This document shows, piece after piece, positions 1 to 8,140 of a stretch of DNA of 64,000 nt; the stretch's first letter is position 1; every line of letters starts with the position of its first letter. The notes under the pieces are model-generated. The model worked only from the letters and a program-made list of their open reading frames with translations, was not told where the DNA came from and did not search any database. The DNA comes from an uncultured bacterium (lineage in GTDB: Bacteria; Cyanobacteriota; Vampirovibrionia; Gastranaerophilales; Gastranaerophilaceae). The stretch covers positions 264,539 through 328,538 of the forward strand of contig CATLLN010000001.1 in assembly GCA_950022695.1 (NCBI GenBank). The letters are read 5' to 3'. A program made the position numbers and the translations under genes.

Positions 1-331
1 GCCACTTCGACATAGGTACATTAGTTATCTGGGTCTCGTGGCGGAAGTATTCGCTTCGCTTATACCCTCTCAAAAAACGATACTTAATCGTTTTTTTCGG
101 CAGAGTGCCACTTCGACATAGGTACATTAGTTATCTGGGTCTCGTGGCGGAAGTATTCGCTTCGCTTATACCCTCTCAAAAAACGATACTTAATCGTTTT
201 TTTCGGCAGAGTGCCACTTCGACATAGGTACATTAGTTATCTGGGTCTCGTGGCGGATGTCCTTAACAACACCCCTCGCCTCAAACCTGACATTTAGTCA
301 GATTGTCGTCGGCAGAGTGCCACTCCGACAT
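1..331. repeat. Tandem array of ~54-nt conserved blocks with 51-52-nt spacers
   Basis: A 106-bp period is seen. Conserved blocks lie at 1-45 (cut by the window edge), 98-151, 204-257 and 309-331 (truncated, one T to C change). Each full block runs from TCGGCAGAGTGCCAC to CTCGTGGCGGA, so GCCAC and GTGGC can pair. The first two spacers are identical and hold a hairpin AAAAAACGAT/ATCGTTTTTT. The third spacer has almost the same length (51 nt) but a different sequence with another hairpin, CTGACATTTAGTCAG. The period is not a multiple of three and no reading frame is kept. Function unknown; the array probably continues to the left. Confidence 0.85.
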
Positions 332-459
332 TTTGGTTTTGGCAAAATTATTATATTATAAAAATTTCAAATTTTCTACTTCTTTTTTCCTATTTGAAAA
401 TATGAACATTTTATTTCTATAATCGTTATTATCATGTGAAGTCTGATAGGAGAAAAAGT

Positions 460-888
460 ATGAAGAAATTTATTTATTTTATTGCATTATCTTTTGTATT
501 TGCGGGAATCCCGGCAATTGCAGCTCCTCCAGGACATCATGGCGGGCACGGATCAGTGATGGGCAGACCGCCTATGCAAGGTGGAATTTCTATGAGGCAT
601 CGCACGCCAATGCATAGACCTCCGCATCATATAGGTATGGGCAGACCTTTACCGCCGCCACCGCCGATTTATAGAAGACCGTTAATTCGTCCTTATTATT
701 CTCCGTTGTATTACCCGACAACGACTTATACTACATATACATACTATCCTTATGAACCGGTATCACCTATTGTGCCGTCTGCAACTACAGTTGTTGTTCG
801 CGATAACTATGCAGGTATTAATACTGCCGCAAATGTTGTCAATGCAGCAGCGAATGTGGCAGCTACAATAAGGTATATTACCTGGTAA
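460..888 (+). CDS. Small secreted His/Pro/Gly-rich protein
   Basis: An N-terminal signal peptide (basic MKK, hydrophobic core, cleavage near AIAA) is followed by a His-, Pro-, Gly-, Arg- and Met-rich region, then Tyr/Pro/Thr-rich sequence and a short Val/Ala/Asn-rich tail. The ATG at 460 is chosen because AGGAGA lies just upstream; an in-frame GTG at 436 would put that ribosome-binding site inside the gene. About 142 residues. The composition suggests an envelope or extracellular protein, and the histidines might bind metal, but no known family is recognised. A strong hairpin follows the gene. Confidence 0.75.
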   Translation: MKKFIYFIALSFVFAGIPAIAAPPGHHGGHGSVMGRPPMQGGISMRHRTPMHRPPHHIGMGRPLPPPPPIYRRPLIRPYYSPLYYPTTTYTTYTYYPYEPVSPIVPSATTVVVRDNYAGINTAANVVNAAANVAATIRYITW

Positions 889-907
889 TTCCCTATCTCT
901 TTAAATA

Positions 908-942
908 AATGGCGCATGTCTGTCACGCATGCGCCATTTTTA
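908..942. terminator. Bidirectional intrinsic terminator
   Basis: An 11-bp stem AATGGCGCATG/CATGCGCCATT (908-918 with 928-938) is followed by T residues, between two convergent genes. Confidence 0.85.
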
Positions 943-952
943 TTATATCTTT

Positions 953-1420
953 TTATTTTACTTCTTTTGCTTCTTCTTTATTCCCATTTTCAATTGAATG
1001 CGGGCTATTTTTGAATTCATCATATACTTTTAAGTATTCTTTGCTTTTTTCTGGTTCTTGTAATTTAGCATAATTATCAATTTTTGCCTGTGCATCTGCC
1101 GGGTTAAGTTTATTAACCATGAATGAATAAGCTTTTAAGTCTGCTTCGTTATTTTGGGTAATTGGTGTGTCAACTTTTTTGATATTAATTCCGTATTTTG
1201 CAATTACAGCTTGATATTCTTTTTCTCTGTTGTCGTCAATATTTACTAGAATACCTTCTTGAGTAACTTGCATTTTATCAGGTGTTGTAAATTTAGCTGT
1301 TTCTGTTCCTATATCACGCATTGTTTGATGTGATTCAACTCCGCCTTTTTTCATTTCTGAAAAAGGGATTAACATTGTTCCTGAAAATGATGGATTAATA
1401 TTATTTACTGACATATTCAT
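953..1420 (-). CDS. Hypothetical protein with N-terminal SFSG motif
   Basis: About 155 residues, hydrophilic and Lys/Glu-rich, with no signal peptide or membrane segment. A GAAGG ribosome-binding site precedes the ATG; a second Met at residue 3 is possible. Residues 10-14 read PSFSG, a short motif that recurs near the N-terminus of other unrelated hypothetical proteins in this window. No catalytic motif is visible and the family is not recognised. It is probably a lineage-specific cytoplasmic protein, transcribed toward the shared terminator with the upstream secreted protein gene. Confidence 0.65.
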   Translation of the reverse strand: MNMSVNNINPSFSGTMLIPFSEMKKGGVESHQTMRDIGTETAKFTTPDKMQVTQEGILVNIDDNREKEYQAVIAKYGINIKKVDTPITQNNEADLKAYSFMVNKLNPADAQAKIDNYAKLQEPEKSKEYLKVYDEFKNSPHSIENGNKEEAKEVK

Positions 1421-1549
1421 TGTAACCTTCTTTCTTTTTTTACCTGTTTAGAAAAATGCATTCAATGTTAATAATTGCGTAATTATAGACCTATTTTTAC
1501 AAATGTTCATATTAATCTCATCTATTTGGAGGAGATTTTTGGCTTTTTG

Positions 1550-1612
1550 TTAAAGAAATATTTTTACAGGTCGATATAGAAAATATAGATATGGAAAACG
1601 AAAGTTTTTCAT
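1550..1612 (-). CDS. Possible 20-residue ORF antisense to the small RNA
   Basis: On the minus strand GGGGAGGAGG precedes an ATG and an open frame for MKNFRFPYLYFLYRPVKIFL. The spacing from the GGAGG core to the ATG is only about 4-5 nt. The same purine run is the complement of the C-rich loop of the plus-strand RNA, so the apparent ribosome-binding site may be coincidental. Low confidence; listed as the alternative reading of this locus. Confidence 0.2.
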   Translation of the reverse strand: MKNFRFPYLYFLYRPVKIFL

Positions 1613-1661
1613 ACCTCCTCCCCAAGTCTGGTAGCCGTTCTTTTTAAGACGGCTTTTTTTT
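1591..1661 (+). ncRNA. Candidate Yfr1-like small RNA
   Basis: Two stem-loops flank an unpaired C-rich stretch. Hairpin 1 (1591-1612) is a nine-pair stem with a GAAA tetraloop. The linker (1613-1632) contains ACCTCCTCCCC, complementary to Shine-Dalgarno sequences. Hairpin 2 is AGCCGT...ACGGCT (1633-1654) followed by eight T residues. TATAGAT at 1584-1590 is a plausible -10 box. The plus strand is favoured because the GNRA loop, a G-U pair and the T-tract work only there. Cyanobacterial Yfr1 RNAs (roughly 54-69 nt) have the same two-hairpin layout with an unpaired CUCCUCACAC-like motif. The layout and CUCCUC are seen; homology is inferred. Confidence 0.45.
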
Positions 1662-1683
1662 ATGCAAAATTTATTTATCTCCG

Positions 1684-1748
1684 TCCGACCGAGAACTTGC
1701 GGAGCTAAATAATTGTAATGACTTGGAAATAATTGGCAGCAACATTTA
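1684..1748 (-). repeat. Dispersed 3'-end repeat, prs copy
   Basis: Read from the prs stop codon outward: GGGGTAAATGTTG, then CCAATTATTTCCAAGTCAT, a second CAATTATT, then CTCCGCAA and CTCGGTCGG. Related copies lie at about 22,493 (ftsY), 46,307 (two partial units) and 54,270 (mnmE). In this copy the repeat's GGGGTAA supplies the last Gly codon and stop of prs. Confidence 0.75.
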
Positions 1749-2765
1749 CCCCACTTGCATTTCTTTTTCAAAACCGAATAATGAAGATACAGATTCATCA
1801 TCATGGATTCTTGAAATTGCTTGCGCAAGTAACGGTGCAACTGAAATTTGTTTAATATTTGAAGGCATATTGCTCATATCTAGCGGAATTGTATTTGTTA
1901 CGATACATTCAGTGATTGGAGCAGAACCTAATCTTTCAATTGCAGGGCCTGAGAATACAGGGTGAGTTGCTCCGACATAAACTTCTTTTGCCCCTTTTGA
2001 TTTAAGAAGTTTTGCAGCTTCACAAATTGTTCCTGCAGTATCAATAATATCATCAAACATCAAGCAAACTTTGCCTTCAACTTCACCAATAACGTTTGTA
2101 GCAATTGCTTCATTGTGTTTGTCGCGTCTTTTATCAATAATAGCAATCGGGCAGCCGAGTTTTTTAGCAAAATGACGTGTTCTGTTAGCTCCGCCCATAT
2201 CAGGTGATACTGCAACCATATCATCCGGATTGATATTTAATTCTTTAATATAATTTACGATTACATTAGTTGCGAAAATATGATCAACCAGTATATTAAA
2301 GAAACCTTGAATTTGACCTGTATGAAGATCCATTGCAAGTACTCTGTCTGCACCTGCGGTTGTAAGAAGATCTGCCACAAGTTTAGCAGTAATTGCTTCA
2401 CGACCGGAAGTTTTTCTATCCTGTCTTGCATATCCGTAGTAAGGGATTACTGCAGTAATTGTTTTTGCACTTGCACGTTTAAATGCATCAATAATAATCA
2501 ATAATTCCATGAGGTTTTCATTAACAGGGTTGCAAACAGGTTGAATGATGAAAACATCATCTCCGCGGACACTTTCTTTTACCTGAACATAAATTTCGCC
2601 GTCAGCAAAGTTTTTGATAACCATCGGACCAACAGTTGTTCCTAAGTGATCAGCAATTTCTTGCGCTAATTTAGGGTTTGAACGTCCTGCAAATAATTTA
2701 ATGTCATGAGTTGGGTTTATTGCGCGTTCAAGTTGGGGATAAGTCATTTCTTCGATTGCTGTCAT
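1746..2765 (-). CDS. prs: Ribose-phosphate pyrophosphokinase
   Basis: Makes PRPP from ribose 5-phosphate and ATP for nucleotide, NAD, His and Trp synthesis. The family signatures are present: DLHTGQIQGFF near the middle, the SPDMGGANRTR stretch, and the C-terminal PRPP loop DDIIDTAGT. Length about 339 residues, slightly longer than usual. In-frame starts also lie at 2789 and 2771, but AAAGGA best fits the ATG at 2765 (eight-base spacing). A good promoter lies upstream. The last codons and stop (GGG TAA) sit in a dispersed repeat. The gene appears monocistronic. Confidence 0.95.
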   Translation of the reverse strand: MTAIEEMTYPQLERAINPTHDIKLFAGRSNPKLAQEIADHLGTTVGPMVIKNFADGEIYVQVKESVRGDDVFIIQPVCNPVNENLMELLIIIDAFKRASAKTITAVIPYYGYARQDRKTSGREAITAKLVADLLTTAGADRVLAMDLHTGQIQGFFNILVDHIFATNVIVNYIKELNINPDDMVAVSPDMGGANRTRHFAKKLGCPIAIIDKRRDKHNEAIATNVIGEVEGKVCLMFDDIIDTAGTICEAAKLLKSKGAKEVYVGATHPVFSGPAIERLGSAPITECIVTNTIPLDMSNMPSNIKQISVAPLLAQAISRIHDDESVSSLFGFEKEMQVG

Positions 2766-2805
2766 TTTCATAATCCTTTCTAATTCCATTACAGTAGTAT
2801 AGTTA

Positions 2806-2834
2806 ATTATAAATCTGCCGAACTATATCTACAA
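2806..2834 (-). promoter_or_regulatory. prs promoter
   Basis: On the minus strand, TTGTAG (2829-2834), a 17-nt spacer and a perfect TATAAT (2806-2811) lie about 40 nt upstream of the prs start. Confidence 0.7.
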
Positions 2835-2885
2835 TAATTTTTTAAGTTTTGTAATATTAAAAATCATAAATTTTAAAATTTGCTA

Positions 2886-2913
2886 TTTAAAAAGATGGGT
2901 TTTACCCCATCTT
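2886..2913 (-). terminator. Intrinsic terminator of the aquaporin gene
   Basis: Stem AAGATGGG/CCCATCTT (2906-2913 with 2892-2899) followed by T residues on the minus strand, overlapping the stop codon. Confidence 0.7.
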
Positions 2914-3559
2914 AGTCGTAATATTTATTGATACCTGTTACATATCTGTATATATATGCTGCTGCAATTGCGCCGAATATATTTGCAATAATTGTTATTA
3001 TGGTCAGCCACATACAAGATAGTTTAAGCATCCACAAGCCTATTGCAACAGCCGGGTTGAATGCTCCGTAACATATTACTCCGCCTGCGATAAATGCGCC
3101 TATTGTTAAAGCTGAACCGATTGCAAGACCATAGTATGAATTCCCTTCGGTTTCTCTTGATGTTGTTGTTGCAAGAACCACAAAGCATAATAAAAACGTA
3201 AACAAAAATTCACCTATAAGAATTTGAGTCATGCTGTATGTGCAAATAGTCATTTCTGGAATGTCTGTTAGTAATCCGATTAATAAAACTGCACCAATAC
3301 CGCCAAGAACTTGTGAAACCACATATGGCACAAAATCTTGAGCCGGCAAAGCTCCTCTTAATGCTGCCGCAAGAGAGACTGCAGGATTGTAGTGACCGCC
3401 TGAAATAAAGCCGCCTGCATATACCATCACCATTAGAACAAGACCTATTGCAATAGCTGCAATAACTCCATTACCGGGAAGTGTTGCAATCATGCCAATT
3501 GCAAAAACTAGAAAAAATGTTCCAATAAATTCAACAATGTATTTTCTAAAATTATCCAT
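2912..3559 (-). CDS. Aquaporin-family (MIP) channel
   Basis: A 215-residue inner-membrane protein with six hydrophobic segments and the two NPA half-helices of the MIP family: HYNPAVS at residues 56-62 and FNPAVAI at 167-173. The internal two-fold repeat and length match bacterial aquaporins. Oddity: the second NPA is followed by Val, whereas most water and glycerol channels have Arg there as part of the selectivity filter. A wider or non-canonical pore is therefore likely, and I do not assign AqpZ or GlpF. A palindrome lies upstream in the divergent intergenic region. Confidence 0.88.
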   Translation of the reverse strand: MDNFRKYIVEFIGTFFLVFAIGMIATLPGNGVIAAIAIGLVLMVMVYAGGFISGGHYNPAVSLAAALRGALPAQDFVPYVVSQVLGGIGAVLLIGLLTDIPEMTICTYSMTQILIGEFLFTFLLCFVVLATTTSRETEGNSYYGLAIGSALTIGAFIAGGVICYGAFNPAVAIGLWMLKLSCMWLTIITIIANIFGAIAAAYIYRYVTGINKYYD

Positions 3560-3627
3560 TATGAAACTCCTTATCTTTCACATATGAAGTATAATATTTT
3601 TTATTAGTTTTTTTATTACAGAATTCG

Positions 3628-3643
3628 GCTAGTTATAACTAGC
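3628..3643. promoter_or_regulatory. 16-bp perfect palindrome between divergent genes
   Basis: GCTAGTTATAACTAGC is a perfect palindrome between the aquaporin gene and the 3694 gene. It has no T-tract, so it is more likely an operator than a terminator. The cognate regulator is unknown. Confidence 0.4.
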
Positions 3644-3693
3644 AAATTTATTTTTGTTCTTGCTTTATATCAAGTATAAACAAAGGAGAAAAT

Positions 3694-3918
3694 ATGAAAG
3701 TTGATTTAAGAACTACCCCGCATAAGGTCGAAACTGCAGTAAGAAAAATTGTAAATGCTACAGAACCAAAGGTAAAAGAGAAACTTATTCCAAAACACCC
3801 TTTAAATGACATATGGTCTGTTGTAGAAAAACATGCTGAAGAAATGTCTCCGCAAGAATATTTAAATGCCAGACAATATTTGGCTTCTTTAGAAAATTTA
3901 TATATGTTTGAAAAATAA
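3694..3918 (+). CDS. Small conserved-looking hypothetical protein
   Basis: A 74-residue, charged, probably all-helical soluble protein with no signal peptide or membrane segment. Start is clear: AAAGGAG lies 7 nt before the ATG. A strong bidirectional terminator follows. The family is not recognised. The good ribosome-binding site, typical codon use and own terminator argue that it is a real gene. Confidence 0.7.
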   Translation: MKVDLRTTPHKVETAVRKIVNATEPKVKEKLIPKHPLNDIWSVVEKHAEEMSPQEYLNARQYLASLENLYMFEK

Positions 3919-3930
3919 ACCGGATATAAA

Positions 3931-3967
3931 AAGAGGCGGCTGAGCAAATTTTGCTCAGCCGCCTCTT
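3931..3967. terminator. Strong bidirectional terminator
   Basis: An 18-bp inverted repeat AAGAGGCGGCTGAGCAAA and its complement, between convergent genes, with A/T runs outside the stem. Confidence 0.9.
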
Positions 3968-3977
3968 AATTGAATTA

Positions 3978-6395
3978 TTATTTTTTTGTTGGAATTCTCA
4001 TTCCGTAGAATGATCTTACAACAAAAATAATTGCTATTACTAAGAATATAACACCTACAATCGGAGCGACCTGTCTGAATGATTCATTAATAGCAATTTC
4101 CATTGCAAGTAAACCAAACAGAGTTGTAAATTTAATAATCGGGTTCATTGCAACTGAAGATGTATCTTTAAACGGATCACCTACAGTATCACCGACAACT
4201 GTTGCTTCGTGAAGAGTTGTACCTTTCTCTTTAAGGTCAACTTCAACAATTTTCTTCGCATTATCCCAGCAGCCGCCTGCGTTTGCCATAAATACAGCCT
4301 GGAATAAACCAAATACTGCAATAGCAATCAGGTAACTTACAAAGAATGATACTGCTAATTGACTTTTAGCACTAGGTGCTGACAAACAAGCAAGAGCTAA
4401 AGCAAATGCAAACAACGCGATAAAGATATTTCCCATACCTTTTTGAGCGTATTGAGTACAAATTTTTACAACTTCTTTTGAATTAGCAACATTTGCACAT
4501 TTTTCATCACATTCACCAAGTTTGATGTTGTCTTTGATGTATTCAACAGCACGGTATGCACCTGTTGTAACAGCCTGCATTGATGCACCGCTAAACCAAT
4601 AAATTACAGCGCCACCTGTTAATAAACCTAGTAATGTATAAGGGTTTAACAAGTTCAAAATCATTTCAGGCTGAATGCCTAATGTATTTTTGATTACAAG
4701 AATCAATGAGAAAATCATTGTAGTAGCGCCAACAACAGCTGTACCGATAAGAACCGGTTTTGATGTTGCTTTAAATGTATTACCTGCGCCATCGTTTTCT
4801 TCTAAGTATTGTTTTGCGTTATCAAAATCAGCTTCAAATCCGTATTGTTCTTGAATTTGACCTTTAACATCAGGAAGTTCCTCAATTAATGATAATTCGT
4901 AAACAGATTGAGCATTATCTGTAACTGGACCATATGAGTCAACAGCAATTGTTACAGGACCCATTCCCAAGAAGCCGAATGCTACAAGACCAAATGCAAA
5001 TACTGATGCATAAATCATTAAGTCTTCAGGAATATATGTACTTGCGTAATATGCTAAGCCCATTAAAAGAACAATTACCATACCAATCCAGAACCCTGAG
5101 AAGTTACCAGATACGATACCTGAAAGAATTGTTAATGAAGCTCCGCCTTCACGAGAAGCAGTAACAACTTCTTCTGTGTGTTTAGCTTTAGGGGAAGTAA
5201 ATATTTTTGTAAATTCAGGTATTAATGCAGCCCCCAAAGTACCACAAGAAATAATACATGATAAAATTAACCAGATATTATGACCCATATCTGAAAGTAA
5301 CCAGCGGCTTACTCCAAATGTCATACCAATTGAAAGAACTGAAGTAATCCAAACAAGTCTTGTTAACGGAGTTTCAAAGTCAAATTTTTCAACGCGCGGA
5401 GCGTAAACAAATTTGTCCCAAATTCCGTTTAACCAGTATGCAACAACTGATGTAACAATCATCAAAAATCTCATTACAAAAATCCAGGCTAATAATTGAA
5501 CCTGATTTTCTTGCCCCATAACAGCAAGTAAAATGAAACTTACAAGAGCAACACCTGTTACACCGTATGTTTCAAACCCGTCAGCTGTAGGCCCGATAGA
5601 ATCACCCGCGTTGTCACCTGTACAGTCAGCAATAACTCCAGGGTTTCTTGGGTCGTCTTCTTTAATACCGAATTGGATTTTCATCAAATCTGAACCGATA
5701 TCAGCAATTTTTGTAAAAATACCGCCCGCAACACGAAGTGCTGAAGCTCCTAAAGATTCACCGATAGCAAAACCGATAAAGCAAGCACCCGCAATTTCAC
5801 CAGGTACAAATAAAAGAATAATAAGCATCATGATAAGTTCTACAGAAACAAGTAAAACCCCGATACTCATACCGGCTTTTAACGGAATGTTCATAATATT
5901 TAGCGGGTTACCTTTTAATGCGGCAAAAGCAGTTCTAGAGTTTGCCAGAGTGTTCATTCTGATACCGAACCAGGCAACTGCATAAGAACCCAAAATACCA
6001 ATTACTGACCAGCCTAAAATTGTTAGAACGCCGGTAAGTGGCATCTGTTGCAAATAACCGAAGTAAAATGCGATACACAAACCGATTAAAACTTCTAACA
6101 CTAAAAGGAATTTACCTTGTTGAACCAAATATGTTTTACAGGTTTCAAAAATAGTATTCCCAACATTGTCCATAACTGTGTGGACGTCCAGTTTTTTGAT
6201 TTTCAAAAACTCAACAAGTCCGAAAATCAAACCGATAACAGAAATTCCAAGTCCTACCAAAAGCAATGTGTAACTGCTTGGAGATAAAGATTTAATACTT
6301 GGAACAACTAAATCAGCTTCACTTGCAAATGCAGGTGAAATACCAATGGCAAACATTGTGAAAAGAGCCATTAGTGATGTAAACTTTTTAATCAT
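3978..6395 (-). CDS. hppA: Membrane-bound proton-translocating pyrophosphatase
   Basis: Hydrolyses pyrophosphate and pumps ions across the inner membrane. About 805 residues with an N-terminal signal-like segment and some 16 membrane spans. Catalytic motifs are present: EDDPRNPGVIAD followed by GDNAGDSIGPTAD, and near the C-terminus NAGGCWDNAKK and GDTVGDPFKDTSSVAMNP. The motif GNTFKATSK has Lys at the position that distinguishes K+-independent enzymes (GNTTKA) from K+-dependent ones (GNTTAA), so a K+-independent H+ pump is inferred. The ATG at 6395 follows GAAGGAG; an earlier TTG would contain that site. It probably conserves energy during fermentation. Confidence 0.95.
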   Translation of the reverse strand: MIKKFTSLMALFTMFAIGISPAFASEADLVVPSIKSLSPSSYTLLLVGLGISVIGLIFGLVEFLKIKKLDVHTVMDNVGNTIFETCKTYLVQQGKFLLVLEVLIGLCIAFYFGYLQQMPLTGVLTILGWSVIGILGSYAVAWFGIRMNTLANSRTAFAALKGNPLNIMNIPLKAGMSIGVLLVSVELIMMLIILLFVPGEIAGACFIGFAIGESLGASALRVAGGIFTKIADIGSDLMKIQFGIKEDDPRNPGVIADCTGDNAGDSIGPTADGFETYGVTGVALVSFILLAVMGQENQVQLLAWIFVMRFLMIVTSVVAYWLNGIWDKFVYAPRVEKFDFETPLTRLVWITSVLSIGMTFGVSRWLLSDMGHNIWLILSCIISCGTLGAALIPEFTKIFTSPKAKHTEEVVTASREGGASLTILSGIVSGNFSGFWIGMVIVLLMGLAYYASTYIPEDLMIYASVFAFGLVAFGFLGMGPVTIAVDSYGPVTDNAQSVYELSLIEELPDVKGQIQEQYGFEADFDNAKQYLEENDGAGNTFKATSKPVLIGTAVVGATTMIFSLILVIKNTLGIQPEMILNLLNPYTLLGLLTGGAVIYWFSGASMQAVTTGAYRAVEYIKDNIKLGECDEKCANVANSKEVVKICTQYAQKGMGNIFIALFAFALALACLSAPSAKSQLAVSFFVSYLIAIAVFGLFQAVFMANAGGCWDNAKKIVEVDLKEKGTTLHEATVVGDTVGDPFKDTSSVAMNPIIKFTTLFGLLAMEIAINESFRQVAPIVGVIFLVIAIIFVVRSFYGMRIPTKK

Positions 6396-6434
6396 TTCTC
6401 TCTCCTTCTTCAAAAAGCTTGTTCACACACTTTT

Positions 6435-6463
6435 ATTATAAATAATAATACTAATTTGAACAA
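6435..6463 (-). promoter_or_regulatory. hppA promoter
   Basis: Minus strand: TTGTTC (6458-6463), a 17-nt spacer and TATAAT (6435-6440), about 40 nt from the start codon. Confidence 0.7.
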
Positions 6464-6475
6464 TAATTTAACATT

Positions 6476-6510
6476 TAGACATGAAGCCTATTTTTTGTTA
6501 TTCTTTTGGT
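6476..6510 (+). promoter_or_regulatory. Promoter predicting a leaderless transcript
   Basis: TAGACA (6476-6481), a 17-nt spacer, TATTCT (6499-6504), then six bases and ATG. No ribosome-binding site is visible, so transcription may begin at or next to the A of the start codon. Confidence 0.5.
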
Positions 6511-6858
6511 ATGCAAAACGCTTTAAAATACATTTGGATAACACTTACAATATTTACCTTAATGGGATTAATTTCGCTAATCCCGTTTGATAAATACCAG
6601 AGCATGTATTTAAAAGAGTATCACCGAATAAAATCAGAACCGCAACGCAGAGTTGATGCGACTTATCGCTATATTGAAGCGATTGAAAACGGACTTGAAG
6701 ATATTTCAAACGGGATTTTATCAGAACCCCCGAAAAAATATTACGCAGACATCGAAACAAAAAAAGCCCCGCAAGCACCTGTTAAAAAATATCAAAAGCC
6801 ATTATACGTAAGAGATAAGCATAATCCTAATATCTGGTATCGTTACCGTGGAAGATAA
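6511..6858 (+). CDS. Small single-span membrane protein
   Basis: About 115 residues. One hydrophobic segment near the N-terminus (IWITLTIFTLMGLISLIPF) is followed by a basic, Lys/Arg/Tyr/Pro-rich tail ending in WYRYRGR. The start at 6511 is preferred over 6481 because a -35/-10 pair ends exactly six bases before it; neither start has a ribosome-binding site. No family recognised. It diverges from hppA and precedes the sigma factor gene. Confidence 0.55.
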   Translation: MQNALKYIWITLTIFTLMGLISLIPFDKYQSMYLKEYHRIKSEPQRRVDATYRYIEAIENGLEDISNGILSEPPKKYYADIETKKAPQAPVKKYQKPLYVRDKHNPNIWYRYRGR

Positions 6859-6987
6859 CATTATTTACCATACTTTCATATACCCCAAAAACTTTAATCG
6901 TTTTACAAGTTTTCATACTTTTAAATGATTGTATAAATTGTTGAATATTATAGAATAGGAATGTAGAAAAACGGATTGGGCAGGTTA

Positions 6988-7815
6988 ATGGAACAAGGTT
7001 TTGATTTTTCTTCATATAACAGTATAAAGCGCCTCTCAGAAGAGGAACTGATCGCTTTATGGGAAAAATATCTTGCTGATAAGACAAACAAACAGGCAAG
7101 AGATACTCTTATTGTTCAATACATCTATCTTGTAAGATATGTAGTAGGACGTGTGAAAGTATCATTACCTGTAACAATTTCTATTGAAGATATTGCAGGC
7201 TACGGCGTTGAAGGTTTAATTAATGCAATCGAACGTTTTTCTCCTCAAAAGAATACAAGGTTTGAAACTTATGCTCTGATAAGAGTTCGCGGTGCAATTT
7301 TAGATAGAATCCGCTCAGAAGACTTCCTTCCAAGAAGCGTAAGAAAAAAAATAAAAGATATAAAACAAGCTGCAGAAGTGCTTAAACAACAATTGGGTCG
7401 AACCGCAACTTCAACTGAAATCGCAAACTACCTTGATATGGATGTTGATAAAGTTAATCAGGTTATGTCAGAAGATGTTGTAGTAACCTCAATTTATGAT
7501 AAACGCGGTACTTCCGAAGACAGTATGGAAATCATTGATACGATTGAGGATTCAACTAAATTAAACCCTCAAGAACGTATGGAAGAAAAGAATGTAAAAA
7601 CAGATCTTCAACGAGCATTACAGCGTTTGCCGGAACGCGAACGTGTTTTGATGGTTCTTTACTATCAGGAAAACATGACAATGAAAGAAATCGGCGAAAC
7701 CATTGGAATGTCCGAATCTCGTGTTTGCCAACTTCATGCTCAAGCGATTATGAAACTTAAAAATATTCTTAACGAAAATCGTTCATCACGTCTGCAGCAA
7801 GCTATCGTTGGCTAG
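6988..7815 (+). CDS. RNA polymerase sigma factor, FliA/WhiG/SigD type
   Basis: Directs core RNA polymerase to a special set of promoters. Sigma-70 regions are visible in order: region 2 (residues ~25-100, with RFETYALIRVRGAILDRIR), the FliA-type linker EDFLPRSVRKKIK, region 3 (~115-160) and region 4 (~205-260) with a helix-turn-helix in TMKEIGETIGMSESRVCQLHAQAI. The absence of region 1.1 and the DFLPRS stretch place it with group 3 motility/sporulation factors such as B. subtilis SigD. ATG 6988 is preferred over a TTG at 6976. No flagellar genes or anti-sigma factor are adjacent, so its regulon cannot be told from here. Confidence 0.9.
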   Translation: MEQGFDFSSYNSIKRLSEEELIALWEKYLADKTNKQARDTLIVQYIYLVRYVVGRVKVSLPVTISIEDIAGYGVEGLINAIERFSPQKNTRFETYALIRVRGAILDRIRSEDFLPRSVRKKIKDIKQAAEVLKQQLGRTATSTEIANYLDMDVDKVNQVMSEDVVVTSIYDKRGTSEDSMEIIDTIEDSTKLNPQERMEEKNVKTDLQRALQRLPERERVLMVLYYQENMTMKEIGETIGMSESRVCQLHAQAIMKLKNILNENRSSRLQQAIVG

Positions 7816-7831
7816 GAGTAGAGATAAAGGA

Positions 7832-8056
7832 TTATAGTTTTGTCAGAATATCCTGAATTTGTTCTAATGTATTATTAATTTTGTTTACCTTTTTGATAAT
7901 ATTTTTTAATTCTTTGCGTTGTAAATCATTGATTTTAATTACCTTATCTAATAATGGTGTAGATGCAAATTCAATAATAGAATTTCCCTTATGAATAAGC
8001 GTCAAAACTTCCTCTTCAAATAGTCTAAGTTGTTCTTTTGTGACTTTTATAAACAT
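7832..8056 (-). CDS. Short helical hypothetical protein at island edge
   Basis: A 74-residue, Lys/Ile/Asn-rich, likely helical or coiled-coil protein. The start at 8056 follows AAGGAG; an upstream in-frame ATG at 8080 would include this site. No family recognised. It marks the left side of an AT-rich region rich in small regulators and is transcribed toward the sigma factor gene. Confidence 0.6.
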   Translation of the reverse strand: MFIKVTKEQLRLFEEEVLTLIHKGNSIIEFASTPLLDKVIKINDLQRKELKNIIKKVNKINNTLEQIQDILTKL

Positions 8057-8140
8057 TTTGTCTCCTTTGTATATTGTCAAATATATTATGTATGGTTTAA
8101 TACGGTGGATGTATGCAAAAAAAATAACTAATATATAGTT

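Noticed and set aside
1-331. CRISPR array
   Set aside because: Blocks of ~54 nt are too long, the first two spacers are identical, spacers contain hairpins and no cas genes are present.
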